A stretch of 20,586 bases of DNA from Pseudomonadota bacterium. GTDB lineage: Bacteria > Pseudomonadota > Alphaproteobacteria > Rhizobiales > Kaistiaceae. A program made the position numbers and the translations under genes. The stretch's first letter is position 1; every line of letters begins with the position of its first letter. The notes beneath the pieces are model-generated. The model was not told the origin of the DNA and made no database searches. It was given only the letters and a program-made list of their open reading frames with translations. Shown here one piece after another: positions 15,736 to 20,586 of this stretch. Location: contig JAEWAD010000445.1 of NCBI GenBank assembly GCA_023391905.1, forward strand, positions 1 to 20,586, given 5' to 3'.

Positions 15736-15843
15736 ATGAAGAAGACTTACGAGAAGCCGGCGCTCGAGAAGCGCGCGCTGGTCCAGGCCATCGCGGCTGC
15801 TCCCGGCAGCGGCCCCGGCGAGCAGCTGCCGCCGCCGACCTAG
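15736..15843 (+). CDS. Small 35-residue protein resembling a RiPP (lasso-type) precursor
   Basis: The protein starts MKKTYEKPALEKRALVQAIA and ends in a Gly/Pro-rich tail, GEQLPPPT. The ATG has a perfect ribosome binding site AAGGAGG (15722-15728), and a rho-independent terminator begins 7 bases after the stop, so it is a transcription unit of its own. The N-terminal Y5-x-x-P8-x-L10 motif matches the leader signature bound by the RRE protein of lasso-peptide systems, and small proteobacterial proteins beginning MKKxYxKPxL are known as putative RiPP precursors. The tail has no cysteine, and serine only at 25 and threonine at 35. A Gly with Glu29 five residues after G24 or three after G26 does not fit lasso ring spacing well. 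No maturation enzyme or exporter is in the window. The function is unknown. Confidence 0.7.
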   Translation: MKKTYEKPALEKRALVQAIAAAPGSGPGEQLPPPT

Positions 15844-15850
15844 TCATCAT

Positions 15851-15885
15851 CCGCCGGCAGGACCTCCTACCGGCGGTTTCCTTTT
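15851..15885 (+). terminator. Rho-independent terminator of the small peptide gene
   Basis: CCGCCGG (15851-15857) pairs perfectly with CCGGCGG (15870-15876), and the stem can extend inward through AGGA/TCCT. It is followed by TTTCCTTTT. This is the clearest intrinsic terminator in the window. Confidence 0.85.
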
Positions 15886-16083
15886 GGGGCCGCGAACCGC
15901 CGCCTCCCCGCGCGAGCCGCCCGACGATCCGGGCCAGCCTCCGCCCCTCCCCTCGGCGGGCTCGCCAGCGCTCCGAAGCTGCCTTTGCCGCGGCAGCAGC
16001 CCTGCACCGGATGACCGGCACCGCCTCCCTCGCAATCCCCCTGAACTCGCCTCTCAACGCCGAATAGGCTTCGCGGAATCCAT

Positions 16084-16111
16084 TTGACTCCGAAAGCGAG
16101 CCACTTATACG
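16084..16111 (+). promoter_or_regulatory. Candidate promoter of the lacI-transporter operon
   Basis: TTGACT (16084-16089) is followed after 16 bases by TATACG (16106-16111). The -10 region lies inside the operator palindrome, so a bound repressor would block RNA polymerase. The regulator's GTG start is 29 bases downstream. Confidence 0.55.
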
Positions 16112-16130
16112 TATAAATAATACGTATAAG
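16104..16130. promoter_or_regulatory. Double LacI-type operator
   Basis: Two 11-bp arms, CTTATACGTAT and its exact complement ATACGTATAAG, flank AAATA. Each arm is centred on the palindrome ATACGTAT, and the left one extends to the perfect 12-mer TTATACGTATAA. The central CG is typical of LacI-family operators. The two centres are 13 bp apart. The site overlaps the promoter and lies just before the LacI-type regulator gene. Confidence 0.8.
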
Positions 16131-16140
16131 GAAGCGACGC

Positions 16141-17145
16141 GTGTCGAGCAGACCGACCCAAAAGGATGTTGCCATCCGCGCTGGCGTCTCGCAGGCGACG
16201 GTATCGATGGTGCTGGGCGGCGCCAGCACGGCTTCGGTCTCGGCCGAAACCGTGCAGCGCATCCGCGCCGTCGCCGAGGAGCTCGGCTATGTGCCGAACC
16301 GCTTCGCGCAGGCGCTGAAGACGCGGCGGACGATGACCATCGCCTGCATCGTTCCCGACATCACCAACCCGTTCTATCCTGGCCTCATCCGCGGCGTTCA
16401 GAAGATCGCCCAGGAGCGCGACTACGACGTCATCGCCGTCAATACCGACGGCATCCCGGCGCGCGAGCGGCATTTCCTCGACTGGGCCCGACAGGGCCGG
16501 GTCGACGGCGTCGTCGGCGTGTTCTTCACCGTGCGGGTGCAGGATTTCGTGCCGCTGCTCAATGCCGGCATCCCGGTGGTGCGGATCGAGTCCGCCAAGA
16601 AGCGGGGCGGCGATCTCGCCGTCGACGACATCTTCGTCGACAGCCGCGCCGCGGCCATCGCCGTCACCGAGCACCTGATCGCCAGGGGCCACCGGCGCAT
16701 CGCCATGGTGGCCGGCAGCGGCGGCCCGCAGGGCGTCCGCGTCGAGGGCTATCGCGAGACGCTCGCCAGCGCCGGCATCGAGCCGCTCGTCGTGGTCGAG
16801 AGCGCCTTCAGCGAGGCCGGCGGCTTTCGCGCCGCCGAGACGATCCTCGCCACAGGCTACGAGCCGACGGCGATCTTCGCCGCCAACGACCTGATGGCGA
16901 TCGGCGTCATGCAGGCACTGCGCGAGCGCGGCATCGACATCCCCGGCCAGATCGCCGTCTTCGGCTTCGACGACATCTCGGCCGCGCGGCTCGTCACGCC
17001 GCCGCTCAGCACGGTCGCGCAGTTTCAGGACCGGATGGGGGAGAAGGCCGCCGAAATCCTGATCGACCGCCTGAGCGGATCCCGCTCGGGCGCAGGCACC
17101 ACCGAGGAAATGCCGTTCCAGCTGATCGAGCGCGGCACGGTCTAG
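16141..17145 (+). CDS. LacI-family transcriptional regulator
   Basis: This 334-residue repressor has a helix-turn-helix at about 6-26 (TQKDVAIRAGVSQATVSMVL), a hinge near 46-58 (YVPNRFAQALKTRRT) and a periplasmic-binding-protein-like sugar domain. Family phrases are PDITNPFYPGLIRGVQ, GHRRIAMVAG, AIFAANDLMAIGVMQALRERG and AVFGFDDISAA. The start is a GTG at 16141 with AAGGA 8 bases upstream. It directly precedes a CUT1 sugar transporter with 26 bp between, so it most likely controls that operon and itself through the double operator over its promoter. The effector is presumably the transported sugar or a derivative; the sequence does not tell which. Confidence 0.95.
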   Translation: MSSRPTQKDVAIRAGVSQATVSMVLGGASTASVSAETVQRIRAVAEELGYVPNRFAQALKTRRTMTIACIVPDITNPFYPGLIRGVQKIAQERDYDVIAVNTDGIPARERHFLDWARQGRVDGVVGVFFTVRVQDFVPLLNAGIPVVRIESAKKRGGDLAVDDIFVDSRAAAIAVTEHLIARGHRRIAMVAGSGGPQGVRVEGYRETLASAGIEPLVVVESAFSEAGGFRAAETILATGYEPTAIFAANDLMAIGVMQALRERGIDIPGQIAVFGFDDISAARLVTPPLSTVAQFQDRMGEKAAEILIDRLSGSRSGAGTTEEMPFQLIERGTV

Positions 17146-17171
17146 ACGTCCATAGATCTCAGGAGGAAACC

Positions 17172-18488
17172 ATGAAGAGACGCACATTCATCGCCGGGTC
17201 CCTCGGGCTTCTGGCCAGCACCGCGCTGATCGGCCATGCGCTGGCGGCCGGCAAGACCATCACCTGGTGGTACGAGAGCGCCGATCCGAAGCAGCAGGGC
17301 TACATCAAGAGCGGCATCATCGAACCGTTCAATGCCGCCAATCCGGACTTCAACCTGACCATCGACTATCGCGGCACCGAGCTCGACAAGCAGATGCGCG
17401 TGGCGCTGCTCTCCGGCAACGGACCCGACATCGTCTATACCGCCGGCCCGACCTATGTCGCGCCGATGGCCCGCGCCGGCCAGCTGCTGGCGCTCGACGA
17501 CTATGTCGCGCGCTTCGGCTGGACCGACCGGATCCTCCCGGTCTTCCTCGAGATGGGCAAGTATGACGGCAAGCTCTACGCGCTGCCGAAGACCTACGAG
17601 ACGCTCGGCCTCTTCTACAACAAGACCCTGTTCGAGAAGCATGGCTGGAAGGCGCCGACGACGATCGCCGAGATCGAGACGCTGGCCGACGCCATGCTGG
17701 CCGAGAAGATCGTGCCGTTCGCCTCCGGCAACGCCAACTGGCGCCCGGCCAACGAGCACTATGTCACCATCGCGCTCAATGCGATCGCCGGCCCGGAGAA
17801 CGTCTACAAGGCGCTGAAGGGCGAGCTTCCCTGGACCGCCGAGCCCTTCGTCAAGGCGATCGATACGCTGAACAGCTGGTGGCAGAAGGGCTATTTCGGT
17901 CCCAACTACTTCTCGCTCAGCGACGAGCAGGCCTTCGCCCAGATGGCGACCGGACAGGCCGGCATGATGCCGTCCGGCACCTGGCAGTTCCAGCGCGTCA
18001 ACAACTACTTCCCGCCCAACAATGCCGAGGCCGGCTTCGTCGGCTTCCCGAGCGCCGAGGGCATCGCGGGCCCGGTCTACCCGCTCGGCGTCGGCTCGAC
18101 CTTCTCGGTCGCGGCCACCTCGAAGAACGCCGACGGCGCCGCGGCGGCGATCGACTACATCTTCTCCGACAAGGCCTATGGCGTGATGAACTCGGCCTGG
18201 CCGGGCGAGTGGAACACGCCGCTGGCGGACCTCTCCAAGGTCGAGGTCGACAATGGCCTGCCGATCTACGGCGAGGCGATGAAGACGCTGGCCGAGGCCG
18301 TCGGCGACAACCAGTACGGCTACACCACCTGGACCTTCCTGCCGCCGGCGACCAATTCCTACCTGGTCAGCGGCATCGAGGAAGTCTGGCTCGGCCGCAG
18401 CACCACCGCGCAGTTCCTGGAGCAGCTGAACGCGACGTTCCTGCAGGAAAAGGCTGACGGCAAGGTGCCCGCCATCCCCGCCCGGTAA
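17172..18488 (+). CDS. Sugar ABC transporter substrate-binding protein (family 1, CUT1)
   Basis: This 438-residue periplasmic protein binds a sugar for the permease pair encoded after it. The N-terminus, MKRRTFIAGSLGLLAS, has a twin-arginine-like motif followed by a hydrophobic stretch and an ALA-type cleavage site near residue 25. The mature part begins KTITWWYESAD. Family 1 features include GNGPDIVYTAGP, the LPKTYETLGLFYNKTLFEKHGWKAPTT-type segment split over about 136-160, and MATGQAGMMPSGTWQ. Aromatic residues (many W and Y) fit a saccharide pocket. ATG 17172 has AGGAGG. A strong hairpin follows the gene. The ligand is unknown. Confidence 0.93.
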   Translation: MKRRTFIAGSLGLLASTALIGHALAAGKTITWWYESADPKQQGYIKSGIIEPFNAANPDFNLTIDYRGTELDKQMRVALLSGNGPDIVYTAGPTYVAPMARAGQLLALDDYVARFGWTDRILPVFLEMGKYDGKLYALPKTYETLGLFYNKTLFEKHGWKAPTTIAEIETLADAMLAEKIVPFASGNANWRPANEHYVTIALNAIAGPENVYKALKGELPWTAEPFVKAIDTLNSWWQKGYFGPNYFSLSDEQAFAQMATGQAGMMPSGTWQFQRVNNYFPPNNAEAGFVGFPSAEGIAGPVYPLGVGSTFSVAATSKNADGAAAAIDYIFSDKAYGVMNSAWPGEWNTPLADLSKVEVDNGLPIYGEAMKTLAEAVGDNQYGYTTWTFLPPATNSYLVSGIEEVWLGRSTTAQFLEQLNATFLQEKADGKVPAIPAR

Positions 18489-18501
18489 CCCCACGCAAGA
18501 C

Positions 18502-18533
18502 GGAGCAGCGGCGGCCCAAGGCGCCGCTGCTCC
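18502..18533 (+). other. Strong intercistronic hairpin after the family 1 binding-protein gene
   Basis: A perfect 12-bp stem (GGAGCAGCGGCG and its complement) closes an 8-nt loop, followed by only TT. It is 13 bases past the binding-protein stop and 19 before the first permease. It probably stabilises the upstream message and reduces permease expression. Confidence 0.75.
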
Positions 18534-18552
18534 TTCCCGCGGAGACCCCAGC

Positions 18553-19398
18553 ATGCATCGGCTCTATCTCGTCCCGACATTGCTCATCAATGTCGTCATC
18601 ATCTTCATTCCGGCTGTCCTGACCGTTGCACTGGCCTTCTTCCGCTGGGACGGCATCACGACACCCGTCTTCGTCGGACTGCAGAACTTCCAGGCGCTCT
18701 GGAACGACCGCGTGTTCTGGACGGCGCTCACCAACAACCTGATCTGGACCGGCATCTTCCTGACCATCCCGATCTTCATGGGATTGCTGGCGGCGACGCT
18801 GCTGCTCATCGCCAAGCGGGGCAGCATGTTCTTCCAGGTCATCTATTTCCTGCCGATGATCATCGCGACCGCCATCCTGGCGCGCGTCTGGCAGGGCATG
18901 ATCTACAGCCCGGTCTCGGGCGTGAACGGCATGCTCCAGCGCATGGGCTTCCCGACGATCGATCCGCTGACCCAGCCCTCGACGGCACTGCTCGGCATCG
19001 CCACCGTCGACCTCTGGCACTGGTGGGGCTTCCTCTGCGTGATCTTCTTCGCAGCCCTTCGCCAGGTGCCGCAGGAGCAGATCGAATTCGCCCGCCTCGA
19101 GGGCGTCAGCTTCTGGAACACGCTGCGCTACGTGCTGATCCCGGCGATCCGGCCGACCATCACGCTGATGATGATCATGACCGTGATCTGGTCGTTCCTC
19201 GTCTTCGACTTCGTCTACATCCTGACCCAGGGCGGCCCCGCCTTCTCCAGTGAGGTGCTCTCCACCCTCGCCTATCGCAGCGCCTTCTATGACCTTGCCG
19301 TCGGCAAGGCCGCCGCCGTCGCCGTCGTCATCAGCCTGTTCGGCCTGGCGGCGACCGCCTTCTACATCCGGGCGCAGGCCAAGGAGTTCCAGTCGTGA
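18553..19398 (+). CDS. CUT1 sugar ABC transporter permease, MalF/UgpA-like
   Basis: This 281-residue inner-membrane protein has an N-terminal helix (about residues 5-29), five further hydrophobic segments, and the coupling loop at about 178-198 with the form EFARLEGVSFW...VLIPAIRP. The GLQNFQALWND segment at 43-53 and TQGGPAFSSEVLSTLAYR near 227-244 are typical of the first CUT1 permease. ATG 18553 follows the hairpin-bearing gap after the binding-protein gene; a GGAGA sequence lies about 8 bases upstream. Its stop overlaps the next permease start by 4 bp. Confidence 0.93.
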   Translation: MHRLYLVPTLLINVVIIFIPAVLTVALAFFRWDGITTPVFVGLQNFQALWNDRVFWTALTNNLIWTGIFLTIPIFMGLLAATLLLIAKRGSMFFQVIYFLPMIIATAILARVWQGMIYSPVSGVNGMLQRMGFPTIDPLTQPSTALLGIATVDLWHWWGFLCVIFFAALRQVPQEQIEFARLEGVSFWNTLRYVLIPAIRPTITLMMIMTVIWSFLVFDFVYILTQGGPAFSSEVLSTLAYRSAFYDLAVGKAAAVAVVISLFGLAATAFYIRAQAKEFQS

Positions 19399-20240
19399 AG
19401 CGCGAAGTGACCCTCGTCGAGAACCGGACGACGCTCCTGCTCACCTATGGCGTGCTCGGCATCGCGCTTGTTATCACGCTGTTCCCGATCGCACTGCTGG
19501 TGCTGAATTCGATGAAGCCGGCGACGCAGATCGTGCAGAATCCGCTCGCATGGCCGGAAACCTTCCGCTGGGACAATTTCACCCGCGCCTGGGAGGATGC
19601 CCGCTTCTCCACCACGATGCTGAACTCGGCCATCCTGACGGCGACGACCATCATCCTGGTGTGCTCGACCGCGTCGCTGACGGCTTATGTGCTGGCCCGG
19701 CGCAAGATCGAGAGCTGGAAGATCGTCACCTTCTACCTGCTCGGCACCACGACGGCGCCGATCCAGCTCTTCCTGTTCCCGCTCTATTTCGGCTTCGCCA
19801 AGCTGGGGCTGATCAACAACCCCTTCGCCGTCGCGCTGATCTATACGGCGATCTTCTCGCCCTTCGCGGTCATGCTGCTCAGGACCTATTTCCTCGCCAT
19901 CCCGCGCGAGCTGGAAGAGGCCGCGCAGATCGACGGCGCCAATCACTGGCAGATCTTCACCCGCGTGATGCTGCCGATCGTCTCGCCCGGCATCCTGACC
20001 GTGGCGCTGATCATCGGGCTCTATTCCTGGAACGAGTTCCTGATCGCCACGACCTTCCTGCAGGGCGCCGACAACATGACGGCGATCGTCTCCTTCTTCC
20101 TGCTGAGCGGCCAGTACAGCTCCGACTGGGGTGAGATCATGGCCGCCGCCCTCATCATCGTCCTTCCCGTCGTCATCCTCTTCATCCTGCTGCAGCGCCG
20201 CTTCATCGAAGGCATGGCCGGCGGCTCGGTGAAGGGCTGA
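19395..20240 (+). CDS. CUT1 sugar ABC transporter permease, MalG/UgpE-like
   Basis: This is the second channel subunit, 281 residues, starting at a GTG that overlaps the preceding stop (GTGA), a sign of translational coupling. It has the MalG-type N-terminus (ITLFPIALLVLNSMKP), the NNFTRAWED-like segment (here WDNFTRAWED), and the coupling loop at about 172-194 with the form EEAAQIDGANHWQ...MLPIVSP. Six membrane segments can be traced. No ATPase gene follows within the window, so the energising subunit is either farther downstream or shared with another transporter. Confidence 0.93.
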   Translation: MKREVTLVENRTTLLLTYGVLGIALVITLFPIALLVLNSMKPATQIVQNPLAWPETFRWDNFTRAWEDARFSTTMLNSAILTATTIILVCSTASLTAYVLARRKIESWKIVTFYLLGTTTAPIQLFLFPLYFGFAKLGLINNPFAVALIYTAIFSPFAVMLLRTYFLAIPRELEEAAQIDGANHWQIFTRVMLPIVSPGILTVALIIGLYSWNEFLIATTFLQGADNMTAIVSFFLLSGQYSSDWGEIMAAALIIVLPVVILFILLQRRFIEGMAGGSVKG

Positions 20241-20265
20241 GAACAAGTTCTTTATGGAGGCAACC

Positions 20266-20586
20266 TTGACCCTACCGAACGACTATCTCGAGCGCGTCTA
20301 CGCCGGCGTTCTCGGCAAGCTGATCGGCGTCTATCTCGGCCGCCCCTTCGAGGGCTGGACCTACCAGAAGATCATGGAAGAGCTTGGGCCGATCGAATAT
20401 TACGTCCATGAGCGCCTGAACCAGCCGCTGGTCGTGACTGATGACGACGTCGCCGGCACCTTCACCTTCGTCCGCGCGCTCGAAGACTACGGCATCAAGC
20501 CGGATCTCTCGGCTGAGGAGATCGGCAAGGCCTGGCTCAACTATATCGTCGAGGAACGTGCCATCCTCTGGTGGGGCGGCAATGGC
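20266..20586 (+). CDS. ADP-ribosylglycohydrolase-family protein, 3' end cut by window edge
   Basis: The first 107 residues are visible. YAGVLGKLIGVYLGRPFEGW and the acidic cluster VVTDDDVAGTFTF match the N-terminus and first metal-binding motif of the ADP-ribosylglycohydrolase superfamily (dinuclear Mg enzymes that cleave N- or O-glycosidic ADP-ribose bonds). I chose the TTG at 20266 because GGAGG lies 5 bases upstream; an in-frame ATG at 20254 with poor ribosome binding site would add four residues. It follows the second permease by 25 bp, so it is probably in the lacI-led operon. In such operons this family may act on a nucleoside-like or glycoside substrate and not on protein ADP-ribose, which is inference. 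Confidence 0.85.
   Translation, partial: MTLPNDYLERVYAGVLGKLIGVYLGRPFEGWTYQKIMEELGPIEYYVHERLNQPLVVTDDDVAGTFTFVRALEDYGIKPDLSAEEIGKAWLNYIVEERAILWWGGNG

Noticed and set aside
15736..15843. Reading the small peptide as a classical lasso peptide
   Set aside because: The leader motif fits, but no Gly with Asp/Glu at ring position 7-9 after a suitable cleavage site is evident, and no B/C maturation proteins are nearby. I keep it only as RiPP-like.
15867..16262. A 131-codon minus-strand frame across the region before the LacI-type gene
   Set aside because: It overlaps the operator, promoter and start of the LacI-type gene in antisense and has no family sequence. I see nothing else convincing in 15886-16083.

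Overview
This window reads as a GC-rich (estimated mid-60s %GC by eye) alphaproteobacterial chromosome segment, probably a soil or plant-associated Hyphomicrobiales. The reasons are the codon use, the dispersed inverted repeat at 4037-4162, and dense ABC-type sugar-uptake operons under GntR and LacI regulators. I see no rRNA, tRNA, CRISPR array, transposase or phage gene. Both edges cut genes: a HAD phosphatase at the left and an ADP-ribosylglycohydrolase-family gene at the right. The first ~30 bases look like low-quality contig-end sequence.

Left block (1-1930): a HAD-family phosphatase on the minus strand and, divergent from it, an aldo/keto reductase of the D-threo-aldose 1-dehydrogenase type. 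The reductase ends at a perfect hairpin at 1906-1930, facing the end of the large operon.

Main block (13216 down to 1934, minus strand): ten collinear genes in tight array. The order of transcription is a family 5 solute-binding protein, two Dpp/Opp-type permeases, two Dpp/Opp-type ATPases, a UxuA-type mannonate dehydratase, an NAD-dependent extended SDR, a ManD-type mannonate dehydratase (enolase superfamily), a second enolase-superfamily dehydratase of the galactonate dehydratase type, and an SMP-30/gluconolactonase-type lactonase. The simplest reading is uptake of an oligosaccharide or uronic-acid-containing glycan, then oxidation (SDR and/or the aldo/keto reductase), lactone opening and aldonate dehydration to 2-keto-3-deoxy acids. 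No kinase or aldolase for the last steps lies in the window. Two unrelated mannonate dehydratase families in one operon is the most unusual metabolic feature. Hairpins or repeats sit at four gene junctions. A long 5' leader (13217-13677) carries a candidate sigma-70 promoter and two clear dyads.

Regulator and stress block (13793-15885): a GntR/FCD regulator on the minus strand with a palindrome just upstream of its gene, followed by a broken or very short reading frame with an ideal ribosome binding site. On the plus strand are a 1-Cys peroxiredoxin and a stand-alone 35-codon gene not long enough for ordinary gene calling. That gene has a perfect Shine-Dalgarno sequence, its own rho-independent terminator, and a leader-like motif (Y-x-x-P-x-L) resembling lasso-type RiPP precursor leaders. 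No maturation enzyme is nearby.

Right block (16084-20586, plus strand): a LacI-type regulator gene whose promoter overlaps a near-ideal double operator, then a CUT1-type sugar ABC transporter (Tat-like signal binding protein and two permeases, no ATPase seen) and the start of an ADP-ribosylglycohydrolase-family enzyme. The spacing suggests one autoregulated operon.
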